This document shows, piece after piece, positions 35,021 through 46,200 of a stretch of DNA of 64,000 nt (position 1 is the stretch's first letter; each line of letters begins with the position of its first letter). A program made the translations under genes and the position numbers. The notes beneath the pieces were generated by a model, which was not told the DNA's origin, did no database searches, and saw nothing but the letters and a program-made list of their open reading frames with translations. The DNA lies in contig JAKZHN010000017.1 in the NCBI GenBank assembly GCA_037179335.1, positions 248,001-312,000 on the forward strand, given 5' to 3'. The stretch comes from Cyclaneusma minus. Taxonomy: Eukaryota > Ascomycota > Leotiomycetes > Marthamycetales > Marthamycetaceae.

Positions 35021-35603
35021 CGCGGTCTAGACGCCGGAAGTGGCGTTTCCTGTGAGTTTTGTCAGGCAGGATACTTTAACTTCCCTGATGCGACCGACTT
35101 TGGTTGACGAGGAGACCAAGTGGCGGTGACAACCTTAACTCACACCGATTTAGATTGAGATGAATTTTCGATATTCTGCGGTCCAAAGATATTTGAAGCA
35201 ATTGGTCAAGTTATTGTACCCTGCTGCGCTTGCTCGGCATGTATCGGCGATTGAAAAAAGGTCAATATAGTCCACACCGTAAGTGTTTCTCCGAGGCTTT
35301 CGAAATTATCAACAACCCATTTTGCATGACTGAAGAGCGGTAACTAATAGAGGTTCGCTTTATGGCGTTCCATTTGGTTAGCTCGAGAAACGAAGACGAA
35401 GTCTGGCACTCCGCCTCCCATTGTCCTATTATCCTTGACTTCCACAACCCCGCTTGGCTCTGTCTTCACCACCACCATCAAGCTTGGTTTGCATTACCGC
35501 ATAACAGGCTACAGGTGATTGGGTTTTCACTCTTCTACACTGTTCGAAAGACGGTCGGCTTCGATATCCGCCGGTGTGTATCCCAGGTTTCGTATCTCCC
35601 AAG
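35021..35603. other. intergenic, promoter of the Kex2-repeat precursor
   Basis: About 580 bases with no gene; the plus-strand frame at 35362-35784 overlaps the precursor start in another phase and is a shadow. Confidence 0.4.
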
Positions 35604-35612
35604 TATATATAT
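35604..35612 (+). promoter_or_regulatory. TATA-box-like element
   Basis: TATATATAT lies 75 bases upstream of the ATG at 35687, an appropriate distance for a TATA box with a short leader. Suggestive only, but such a clear TATA is unusual among the genes of this window and fits a strongly regulated gene. Confidence 0.4.
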
Positions 35613-35686
35613 CCTAAGTGATCTTCCGGGAACTACAATATTTCCATCAACAATTCAATCGCCTCGGTTCTCATTCAGCCGCAACC

Positions 35687-36241
35687 ATGCAGCTCACTCA
35701 ATCGCTCTTCGTTTGCCTTTTCGGCCTCCCTCTCATCTACGCCGCAGCGGTTCCAGTCGCTCCCAATGCCAATGGAATCAGTAAGCCACGACGTATTGAC
35801 CTGGTATGAAAGACTCTTTGCTAATCATACATAGGTTTGAAGCGTGAGGCTTCTGACTACGACACTTACGGCTGCATCGGCTGCAAGAGGGGCGAATCCA
35901 GAGTCGAAGCCGTGAAGCGTGAGGCTGAGGCTTCTGACTACGACACCTACGGCTGTATCGGCTGCAAGAGGGGCGAATCCAGAGTCGAAGCCGTGAAGCG
36001 TGAGGCCGAGGCCATTGCCGCCGCCGAAGCCGTAGCCAGCGATTACGACACCTATGGCTGTATTGGCTGCAAGGAGAAGCGTGAAGCCGAGGCCATTGCC
36101 GCTGCCGAAGCCGTAGCCAGCGATTACGACACCTATGGCTGTATTGGCTGCAAGGAGAAGCGTGAAGCCGAGGCCATTGCCGCTGCCGAAGCCGTAGCCA
36201 GCGATTACGACACCTATGGCTGTATTGGCTGCAAGGAGTAG
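35687..36241 (+). CDS. Kex2-processed repeat protein (candidate RiPP or pheromone-like precursor)
   Basis: Exons 35687-35780 and 35835-36241 with a 54-nt phase-1 intron (GTAAGC, branch GCTAATC, ATAG) give 166 aa. Residues 1 to about 19 are a signal peptide (QLTQSLFVCLFGLPLIYA). The rest is five copies of the identical 12-mer SDYDTYGCIGCK (38-49, 65-76, 100-111, 127-138, 154-165), each released by Lys-Arg Kex2 sites and preceded by Glu-Ala dipeptides (KREAEA) that a Ste13-type dipeptidase could trim. Copies 1-2 are spaced by GESRVEAV, copies 3-5 by AIAAAEAVA; copies 3-5 form an almost exact 81-bp tandem repeat. This is the layout of fungal KEPs, which include dikaritin RiPP precursors (ustiloxin type) and alpha-type mating pheromones. 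The Y-x-x-I-G text recalls the ustiloxin core, while the WC...G.xC pattern of filamentous alpha-pheromones is absent. Good start context (GCAACCATGC). Confidence 0.88.
35946..36238 (+). repeat. 81-bp coding tandem repeat
   Basis: Within the precursor gene, the unit coding for the spacer AIAAAEAVA plus the core repeats three times at 81-bp spacing with only about one silent difference between units. The first two units differ from these at several silent positions, so the 3' copies arose or were homogenised more recently. Confidence 0.8.
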
Positions 36242-37471
36242 AGTTTGGAAAGTATCTCAGTTGGCAATTTGGATTTTGGATTTCCGGGTGAGATTGACTA
36301 TTGTGTGGGCATTCATTAACTGCAGGTGGATTTCATTTCTCAATTGGGTTGGAGGCAAGGAATTAGTGTATGATATTCGAAATGATAGCTTGAAAATGTT
36401 TTTTGTGTATCAAGTTCTCTGGCCGTCCCGGTGTTTGCTTTTCATTTTTGTTAATCGTGGGCCCTTCACTTTCCACCACCTGCGGCTAGTGGGTGACAGC
36501 GACTACATGTAGGTAGGTATTCATGGCCCTTCGGTTTCCCGCCACTAGGTGAAGAATCGGGGTTTTCCTGGCCCATCCTACGAGATTTCAAACACAGCAA
36601 TTTTCCCACCAAAATCTCGGCCGTAAGCCACTCGGGCAATAGGCCAGTCTGTCAACCACGGTTGGTAGGAAGTGGAGGGCCAACGGTGCCCAAGCCCTAA
36701 GCGTAGATTAGCCAGCTTGCAGGCGTGGTATAAATTGCTTGAGAGAGTGGTCCTTGAGCTCTTTTCTCTTCAGTCTTCCTTTCGTCCTTTTTAGGAGCCC
36801 CGCCCGGCAGCGTAATTCTCGCTATTCCAACTGTTGCTGGCAGCCACAAGCAGGTTGACTCCTTCAGCATAGCCCTCCCACCCGGCCTTGCTGTCGTAAT
36901 CTGTGAAGCAGGCGGATTGCATCTGTGCGGGCTATTAATATACCGTGGCTGGAGAGACAGCTGCGCCACACCACGCGCCTCAGTCGTCACGCGGGTCGGG
37001 GCTTCAACTGAAGTTACGCATGTCGAGGGCTGCACGTCTGGTCGCAGCTTCCAGTTCCCCACATTTCCCCATCCTTCTGTCACCTCCAGACGGATTCCCC
37101 GGGAGCGCCGATATCTTCGTCAGCGATCATGCCTTTTGTCGCGGCCAAAGGTGCGTTGATTTTTGATTAATTCTGCCGTCTCAAATGCGCTCTCTGCCGT
37201 CTGTCTCATAGCACGAGTGTCTTGAGCGAATCACACAACAGCGGTCCGTCGAGCGTCAGGGAAGTGGCAAGACGGACATCCGCACACCAGACGCAAGCCC
37301 CAGTGCCGCCAATCTTCAGGCACGCCCGAGACGACGGGTCACATACACTTCTGCATACGAGTCTCGCATACTCTCTCCCTACAACCTGAAGAATCCATCC
37401 GCAGTCCTCTCTCTGTACTTGTTCAACCTATCTGAAAACAGTCCTACCTTACACCGAAGCCTGCTCAAAAG
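36242..37471. other. intergenic
   Basis: About 1.2 kb: the presumed 3' UTR of the precursor, then the promoter and C-rich leader of the membrane protein gene. Frames here (for example 36697-37083 minus) have no recognisable content. Confidence 0.5.
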
Positions 37472-38749
37472 ATGCCGCCTGCTAACGGTCCCGTGTTCGC
37501 CACAGCCGGCATTGTCGTCGTCTCGCTCGCAGCAGCAGCAGCCATCGCGATCTACGAGAGTCCCGAAGTCCGGCAGTTCGCAATCCAATGCCGCCGACGT
37601 GTCGCTGTCGCTGTGCGCGACCTTCACGCTGAGCTGAATGGCAATCGTCCGAGTCGCCACCAGGAGCCTCGCTTCAACCGACCCGAAGATGCGGAAGGTT
37701 TCATGCAAAGCAGTGCCGGCCGAAGTGCAAACAACGAAATGGATGCAGACGTAGAGAGCAGAAAACGTCAGCGTGAAGAACTGATGTACTGGAATCGTAT
37801 CCGTCTGGAGAAACTCGAAGAAGATAAGGCCAGTGAAAAGGGCAGCAGCTCAGCAGAGAGGAAGGGTTCGCGGGGATTCGATGAATTTCTCGAGAAGGAC
37901 CATGGCGCTGACGAGAAAGGAGCTTTCATCTACAATACTGGTGCCGAGATCCCTGTTACGCAGAGTTCCGGAGATGCTATTTTACGTCGACGAGGCGCTG
38001 GAGAGCGAGGACTTGAGCGTGGCCTGCTCTACGCAAACCCATTCGCAGACGAGTTCTCTCCCGAGATGGAAAACGACACCTCCAACAACATCCCCGTCAC
38101 CCACACTCCGCGCGCCCTTGAAATGTCTGCCATCCCCGTGCAAGCAACAGGCACCACTGATCTCTACGGCGCCACCGACATCTCCCGCTCCAGCACTCCC
38201 ACCCTGGCACACACCCCGACAACCGAACCCGAGCAATTAATCGACGTCTCCGACCCGCCCATCTCCGTCCCCTCCATCGCCGACGAAGCCGAGTTCGAAT
38301 TCGCCGTCGCCTCCTACACCGCCCATTCCGCCACGAACCCCTTCACCAACCCCTCGCAGTCACAAGACCGCTCTGCCGAGAGCGCCTATGAATCCATCGC
38401 CGCCTGGGCCGACTCCAGCTCCTCCGCTGTGCACGACAATGGCGTTGGCAATGTGCACTCGAACGGTAGCAACAGCGTGGCAGATTTCTACTCGCCTCTT
38501 CCTCATAGCCCTCGCAGTGCCAGCGCAGCCTCCGCTTACGGATTTGTGCGCGCTGATGCTGTGGACGATGATGAAGAGGAGAATGGGGAGGGTATGGCGA
38601 CACCGACGGACTCAATGAGTATCGTCGGTGGCGAGGAGGCGAGCGACCATGGGGTCGTGAGTGAGGATGAGTCTGGCATGATGACGCCGAATTCGTGGAG
38701 TGAGGTGGGCAGTGTGAGTGAGGATTCTGATTTTGGGGGTCGGTCTTAA
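37472..38749 (+). CDS. conserved single-pass membrane protein, unknown function
   Basis: An intronless 425-aa frame. Residues about 8-28 form one hydrophobic segment (FATAGIVVVSLAAAAAIAIY) that starts right at the N-terminus, followed by a conserved-looking YESPEVRQFAIQCRRRVAVAV stretch with basic residues, so a signal anchor with a cytosolic C-terminal domain is likely (ER or outer mitochondrial membrane). Next is a charged helix (RKRQREELMYWNRIRLEKLEEDK) and a long Ser/Thr/Pro- and acid-rich, probably disordered tail with an ANPFADEF motif. The N-terminal pattern recurs in ascomycete hypothetical proteins; no function known to me. Good codon texture and length support a real gene. Confidence 0.8.
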   Translation: MPPANGPVFATAGIVVVSLAAAAAIAIYESPEVRQFAIQCRRRVAVAVRDLHAELNGNRPSRHQEPRFNRPEDAEGFMQSSAGRSANNEMDADVESRKRQREELMYWNRIRLEKLEEDKASEKGSSSAERKGSRGFDEFLEKDHGADEKGAFIYNTGAEIPVTQSSGDAILRRRGAGERGLERGLLYANPFADEFSPEMENDTSNNIPVTHTPRALEMSAIPVQATGTTDLYGATDISRSSTPTLAHTPTTEPEQLIDVSDPPISVPSIADEAEFEFAVASYTAHSATNPFTNPSQSQDRSAESAYESIAAWADSSSSAVHDNGVGNVHSNGSNSVADFYSPLPHSPRSASAASAYGFVRADAVDDDEEENGEGMATPTDSMSIVGGEEASDHGVVSEDESGMMTPNSWSEVGSVSEDSDFGGRS

Positions 38750-39420
38750 AAATAGCCTGCCCCGGGCAAATCGTCCTCACTCGCACCCCACGCATCCTTG
38801 ATGTCATCGTTATGTTTTGATTTTGCGTTAGTTGTATAGGGCGAAGAATCGTCTCGTTGGCGCGGGACTACAATTATCATGGCCGGAACACCTCTTGGAT
38901 GATGATTGCCGGAAAACCATCTGACCTTCGGATCCACATCGCAGGCTCTTGAAAATAGGTTGCCACCACTGGTGGGAGGAACCAGGGGTCACGATCAAGT
39001 CCGAAGGCTTAGGTGGTGCCGGAAGTAGGCACTGTGTCACCACGCACAATGCTCCGAAAGTTTAATGTCCTGCGGCCAGGTTCCTCGCGCATGCTTCTTT
39101 ACTTGTTATCCTGCTATCATTTTGGCAGCCTCAGTGAATGGAAGAACGGTGCTGAGATACTGGAATGGTCGGGCTGGCTGCATCAGGAAACACATACGAA
39201 CGGCACTGATGGATACGGGATTGGCGAGGCATGGCTTCTTGCTGCAATGGGAAATTTCTGGAGTTCTCTGGGACTGGCTGGGCTTTTTCTTTTGCTAGGA
39301 GAAGTGGCTATGGATATACCACATAGAGCCGTCGTTGTCTCGTACCTAGGTAGCTACATTAGCGGAGCGGGGGGGTAGGGCGCAACGGTATAGGCACCGT
39401 GTGAAACTTGGCGAAACTGT
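38750..39420. other. island's right edge
   Basis: No convincing gene; the frame at 39013-39378 lacks recognisable features. Normal composition ends abruptly near 39.4 kb, just after the G-run motif TTAGCGGAGCGGGGGG (about 39359), which recurs at 40072 inside the AT-rich block. Confidence 0.5.
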
Positions 39421-39594
39421 GCGAAATTATTTTATTTGAATGGCAGCAAATATACCGTTTTTAAAATTCCGAATTTATTATAATTGCCGAAATTATTAAC
39501 GTTTCTATAATAATTCAAAATTCGAAAATTCTAATATTTCTATAATAATTATTATTTTATAATTTCGCAATTTATTCTACTATCCAATACTACC

Positions 39595-39840
39595 TTAGCC
39601 TTTAGCCTTTAGCTCCAATTCCAACTCCAGCTCTAGCTCCAATGCAGCAGCTTTAGCTTTAGCACAATAGCTTTAGCTTTAGTTTTTAATTTCTAGCCTT
39701 TAGCCTCCAGCTCCAATCTCCAGCTCCAGCTCCAATCTCCAGCTCCAGCTCCAATCTCCAGCTCCAGCTCCAGCTCCAGCTCCAGCTCCAGCTCCAGCTC
39801 CAGCTCTAGCTTTAGCGCAGCAGCTTTAGCTTTAATTTTA
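39595..39840. repeat. AGCTCC / AGCTTTA satellite
   Basis: Nearly pure AGCTCC and AGCTTTA units. At about 39712-39775 there is a 19-bp higher-order unit (AGCTCCAATCTCCAGCTCC), followed by about eight consecutive AGCTCC hexamers to about 39816. It starts within 200 bp of the compositional boundary. Confidence 0.9.
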
Positions 39841-40239
39841 GCGCATATATATTAAAGTCTGGAAAAAGCAATTTAGCATGCGTTATATTAGTGGCTAAAA
39901 AGGAAAAATAAAGGCAAAAACAATAGTTTAATATTTATAATATAATTAACATAATATAAATAAATAGCGCAATATAAATAAAAACAAAAATAAAGCTTGT
40001 TGGTATATATTGCAACGCGCGCAAAATTGGAGCTTGCAATTGGAAATTAAAGCAATTGCTAAAGCTATTTTAGCGGAGCGGGGGGATATAAAAAAACTAA
40101 TTATAAATAATTTGCATATTATTTGCCAATTATTTAAAAATCTAATTAACGGTTTTTTAATAAAAATAATGCACGCACGGTTTTTTAAAATTTTAAATCG
40201 TTTTTAAATTTGGGAATTCGAAATGGTTTTAAATAGTTT

Positions 40240-40500
40240 TTTTTTATTTTAGCTTTAATTTTAGCTCCCAAATATTTAGCTCCAACTTTGACTCCAATTT
40301 TAAATATCCAGTTTTAATTCCAATTTTAGCTCCGGCTTTAGCTTTAGCCTCTAATCTCTAGCTTTTTCCAAATATCCTGCTTTTAATTTTAGCTTTTAAT
40401 TTTAATTCCAATTTCAATTCCAGCTCCAATTTTAGCGCAATAATAGCAGCTTTAATTTTAGCTTTAACGCTATTATTATTATTATTATTATTATTTAATC
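40240..40500. repeat. degenerate AGCTCC/AGCTTTA satellite and (ATT)n
   Basis: A second, more mutated patch of the same hexamer family (TTTAGCTCC, TTTTAATTCC and similar), ending in an ATT microsatellite of about nine units (about 40468-40494). The C-to-T-shifted variants are what RIP of the satellite would give. Confidence 0.75.
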
Positions 40501-40684
40501 TCATTTACAACCCTACTTTTTATCGCTAAAAAAGCCTAATGCTTCGTTATCGCTAATTTATTACGGATATTAGCATTCCCGGAATTTGCTTTAAGCGTGC
40601 TTAATAGGCATTTTAGGCGATTTGGCGGCTTTGCAAAACTCCTTTATTTTGGTCCTATAAAAATAGCCAAATTCGCTCAAGGCA

Positions 40685-41255
40685 TCGCTTAAAGCACCGC
40701 TTAAAACACCGTTAAAATTAAGGCAATGCAAGCTAAAATAACTTAATTAAGGCAATGCAAATAATTAAATACTTGCTATAATATTGCAATTATTATATTT
40801 TATTAAATTATTTTATATTATTACCTTATAAAAACTTTGCAGCCTTGGCAATTTTATAATCCTAATCCACGCGCTTCGAATCTTTGCTATTTTTATACCC
40901 TCGCCGTCGCATGCAAATAGCTTTATATTAGCTATTAACATACTAATTAGCATGCTAATTAATATGCTAATTAATTTATATAGGTATAAATTTTGCTAAA
41001 AACTTCTATTGCAAATAAAATTAAAATAAAAAATAGCTATTTAAACCTTAATTATAAGGGCTTTTGCAATAAACGAGGCCTTTGTTAGCTTATTAATTGG
41101 AAATTAATTTAAATGGCCGCTTAAAACATCTTTTAAAGCACCGCTTAAGGCTTTAAATAGCCGCTATAATATTTAAAATATTTAAAGCATTTAAAGCACC
41201 GTTTAAACCATTGCTTAAAAACCACTTAAAGCACCGCTTAAAGCATTTTAAAGGT
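40685..41255. repeat. interspersed TTAAAGCACCGCTTAAAG repeats
   Basis: The near-palindromic motif AAAGCACCGCTTAAAG and variants (AAAGCACCGTTTAAA, AAACACCGTTAAAA) occur at least six times, densest at about 41185-41250. Function unknown. Confidence 0.6.
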
Positions 41256-42840
41256 ATAATAGCGCTATCGGTATTTTGCCTCGATTAATATTTTTTCCGG
41301 GAATGCTAATAAATCAATTATAAATAAAAGCCTTTATTTTATATTTGCTCGCAATATACGCAATAATTACCAAGTTTTTATAATTAGCGCCGCAATAAAT
41401 TAATAATATATTTTTAATAAATAATTTTTTATTTGGCTATTTATAATATATATAATTTTTATTAATTTTTTTTTATTTTGAATATATTTAAAAGCTTGCA
41501 AATTAATATAAATTTAAAGCTATTTATTATTATATTTAAAAATATAATATATAATACAATATTTAAAATAAAATATCACCGTGTTTTAGCTATAATAAAA
41601 TCCTAATATTTATATTATAATAGCCCTGTTTATTCTTTTTTACGCGGCCGCTTTTTTATATTTTTACGGCTAAAATTGCGTTTGATATTTTTTATCCTTT
41701 AATTAACGGACGTTTTTTGGCTTTTTTAGGATTAAAGCCTTATTTAATATATTTTTATTATCCGTTTTTCTTTTAAAATACGCTTTTTTTTAGCTTTTTT
41801 GCCTATTACGCCGTAATTTCAACTATTGCTTTTATCTTTATTATTTCCTATTATAAATAAATAAAAATTTAATATTAATTTTAATAAATATAATTATTAA
41901 TATATTAAAGCAAAGCTATATTAATAATGCTATTAGAATTTCCGGATATAACATAAGCGCCTTATATTGTATTTTTTAAATTATAAAATAATCTATTTAG
42001 CTTAATTATTTTATATATAAAATTCGAAAATTTAAATTTAAATTTAAATTTATAAATATTAATAAGCATATTTATATAACTATAAAATTTAAATTTATTA
42101 TTATTAGCAAATTTTTCTAAATTATAAATTTTTACAATAGCCTTTAGTTTTTTTATAATTTTATTATTTCAATATTCTTTATTTAATTTTTTAATCCAAT
42201 AATAATTTTTCCCTTTTTTTTTCCCTTTTTTTTATTTTAGCATTTAATTTTTTTATGAAAGTTTATCCGCATTATTTATTTGCTTTATATTTTTTTTAAA
42301 AAAGGCAAAAATTAAATAAAATACCGCCGTATTTAAATTAAATTAATAAAATATTTATAAATATTAGTTTTTATCCATTTAATATTGTTTTTTATCATTA
42401 TTTACCTTTTTATTATTTATTTCCTTATACTTTTATTAAATAAATAAAGCAAATATGTTATAAAAATTAATAAACCCTAAATACCGCTTTTTTAAGCCTA
42501 TTATAATTATATTTTTCATTTAAAACCCTATTAAATCCAGCTATTAATATTGGTTTTTATTTAATTTTTTTTATTTTTATTTAATTTTATATATATTAAA
42601 TATATATATATTAATTAATCCCTTTTTTTTTTCAAGTTTAAGCTTTTTTAAAAGCAATTCCTTATACAATTTATTATAGCCTAAAAAAGCTTAAATTTTC
42701 ATTTATTTTAAACTTTTCCTAAAAATCTAATTTTCCCAATTATTATTTTTATTTAAATATTTTTAATTTATTTTGCTTATTTTATATATTATTTCAAAAA
42801 ACGCAATATTAATATTATTTAAAACATTTTATTTCCAACT

Positions 42841-43205
42841 ATAATATAGGATTAATCGGGCGCAAGCTTTCATTAAAAAATTAGCAGCGCAGGCGGAATC
42901 CGCATAGCTGCATATTCGCATAGCTGCAAATAAGGGCTGCCAAGGCTGGGAATAGCTTCAAGTTTGCAAGGCTGCGGAAGGTTGGCTGGCGCAAAGCTGG
43001 CGCAAAGGCGCAAGGCTGGAGTCATATGATTTGTCTTTATTTAATTTACCCGAAGATTAAACGGCTTCCAATTTAATCCCCCTCACTAGGAAAACCCCGA
43101 AATTACTAATAAATCTCGAACGGAGAAATTATAACCAGCAGCTCCGCCTTTGCTATTTAGCTTATTTTACTCGTTTCGCAGCTACAGCTGCGCTGCTAAT
43201 AATAT
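42841..43205. repeat. short normal-composition repeat, copy 1
   Basis: About 360 bp with clearly higher GC than its surroundings. It is homologous, in the same orientation, to 59986-60410. The common part starts at ATAGGATTAATCG and ends at CTGCGCTGCTAATAAT. Within it, TTAGCAGCGCA (42881) and TGCGCTGCTAA (about 43189-43199) are inverted, like terminal repeats of a small element of about 320 bp. The middle has GGCTGGCGCAA units that vary in number between the copies. No coding capacity. Confidence 0.85.
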
Positions 43206-46200
43206 ATAATAATATAGGGTATAAAATTTTAAATAATTAAATTTTCCCAATATAAGTTTTATCCTTGCTTAATATTATATTGCAAAAAAAAAACAATCTA
43301 TAATATTAATTTAATAAATTATATAATAAAAATATTTCAGCATTTAATTATTATATAAAAAATAAAGATATAATTTTTATAAAATTAATTACAATTTAAA
43401 TATAATATAAAATATCCAATTACGGCTTTAATAACGGCGCAATTACCAATAATAAAATTTCACTTTTTTTTTGCTATTATAAAATAGCGCTTTATAAAAA
43501 CCAATGCTTTAATTTAATATAGCTTAGCATTTAAGCAAATTTCCTATTAAATTAAATTATCCCTTTATTGCTATGCAAAATATTATTTTTTATTTAGCTT
43601 TTTATTTCCTTTTATTTCAGCTGTAATTTACTTTATTATCGCAATTTTGCTAATATACACCTTTATAAAATCCTTAATATACTTAAGTATTTTATATATT
43701 ATATTTTTATATAATTTATATAATATATTTATTATTATATAATTATAAATATTAATAATGCCTATATTATCCAGCAATTAAATAAAATTTATAAAGCTAT
43801 TATATATCCATTAATTATCCTTTTTTTCAATATTCTCGCGCTTTTATTTTATAATTTAATTTTACATTAATTTATAAATTTATAAAAACCATAAAAAATA
43901 TAGGAAAAAATTATTTAATTCCATTTTTAATACTTTATAAATTAAATATTATTAATTTATTTTTATTTTTATAATAATTTTTTTTATAATCGGCTATAAT
44001 AATTATTACAATAAAAAAGCAATAATATTAGGAAATATTAGCAATTTTCTTATATATATATATAAATTACTTATAATATATTATAATCTTTATGATTTTA
44101 TAATATATATTTAATTTAATTTTATAACTAAATCTATTTATAGCTTTTTTTATACCAATATAAAAAATTAAAATACATTTAAATAAAAGCATAATAAGCT
44201 TAATTTAATAATATTAAATTACCTAAATCAAATTCCTAATAATTATATATACCAGCTATATTGCGGCGTTTTTTATAAAAATTAATATTTAAATTTTATT
44301 TAATAATATAATAATAGAAATAATAATTATATTATTAAATCTGCAATTTACGGCTTATATATTTCATTATTAATTTACAGTATATATTTTATTATAAACC
44401 CGTATAAAATTCTTTCCAAATTAATTTTTCCATTTTTCCATTAAAATCTATACCAAATTATTTCTAAATAATATATAATTTAGCAAAAGTTTTAAATATA
44501 CCTTAATAAATTAATATTGCATTAGCAGCCTTTTTTCTATAATAATATTTTTAAAGCCCAATTTCTTTATATCCAGCTTTAGCTTATTTTACTCCAATTT
44601 ATTATAAACAATTTCATAAAAGAAAAACAATTAATTACTTGCCAAATATAATCCGCAAATTTAAATTTAATTATTATATCCAAAATTCCCAGCTTTAAAA
44701 GCTTGTTTACGCTTTTTTTGAATTTGGTTTATATTAATTATTTAGCAATAAAAATTATAATTATTTTTAAATAAAAATGGCTTTCACCAATTTTTAAATT
44801 TAATTATTAATTTTATAAATGCAAATAGCATTTTTAATTTCTTTAGCTTTTTATTTTAAAATTCAACTTTTATAATAATTTAATTTTTCACGGTATCCTT
44901 GATGCTTTTAAATATAATTTTATTTTTAAACAATATAATTATTTATTTTCTATTATTTAATATTAAAATAGCTTTTAATTTTTTAATTTGCTTTTTATTT
45001 TTCAATAAAAAAATATTCTCGTTATTTATAAAATCTTTTTTTATATATTATTTATGGCTTTAAAAATAGCAATATTTCCAATAAAAAAAGCATTTTCTTC
45101 TATATTAAATTTTATAAATATTTCTATACCTAGAAAAAATCTTAATCAAAACTATTAAAATATTAAAACTTGCTTACTATTATCCAAATTTTTATTTATA
45201 CCAATTTTTACATTATTATTTATTTCCTTTATTATGCATTGCTATTATATTTAATATAATTCTTTATAATAACTCTTATATTATATTGATTTAAAACTGC
45301 TTTTAAATAAGCAATCGCAACCCGGACAAATTGTTTTGAAGCAATATATAATATTATTATATTGCAATTAGCAATAATATTAATAAATTTAATAAATTTA
45401 ATTTAATAAATTGCTTTATATATATATTATAGCTTTATTAAAATTTTTGCAATCCTAATCTAAATACGATATATTACCCAAAATTATCTAAAATTTAAAC
45501 TATTTTTTAATACTTATACTAAAACGCCAATTTCCTTTTAATTCACAATTTTATAGCATTTTTAAAATCGGTATTCCATTTAATTATTAAATATTTTTTC
45601 CCTTACCTTAACCCTTAATTAATATATTATTAATTTTTATTTATTTACCGCATTCTAATTATCCCTAATAGCCTTTTTTAATTTGAATTTTAATAGCCCA
45701 CTTTATTCTATTCTTTTTATAATATTCCAAGCCTTTAATATTTTAGCATTTGCTTTTAATTTTAATAAATATTATTTAAAATAATAATTTATTAATAAAA
45801 AAACCAGCTTTTTAATATACTCCATTTTAGTTTCGAATTAATATAAAATACCCCAAGCTAATTTTTTGTTTTAAAAACCACCTTTTTTAATATATTTATT
45901 ATATTAATTTTACCGAAGTAAACCGGCTAGACTATACCTTTAAATTTGCATTATATTTTGAAATATTTATTTATAGGCTTAAAAATTAATATTTTTAATA
46001 GCGTATTCAAATTTAAAAAGACCGCCTATTTTTAATTAATTAATTCTTCTTTGCCTTTTTAGCCCTTTTTAATAAATTATAAAAACACCGGTATTAATAT
46101 TGCATTTAATTTATAATAATTAGCTTAATATTCCAACCCTTTTATTTGTTTTAATTTAATCGAATATAAGCTTTTTTTTTTTCAAATTTAAATCCTTTTA

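Noticed and set aside
35687..36241. Reading the repeat precursor as an ordinary alpha-type mating pheromone gene
   Set aside because: The Kex2/Ste13 layout fits, but the core lacks the Trp-Cys start and the Gly-x-x-Cys spacing of filamentous ascomycete pheromones; left open as a less likely alternative.
39013..39378. A 121-codon plus frame at the island edge
   Set aside because: No domain, no splice signals, overlaps another frame of similar length, and runs into the repeat boundary.
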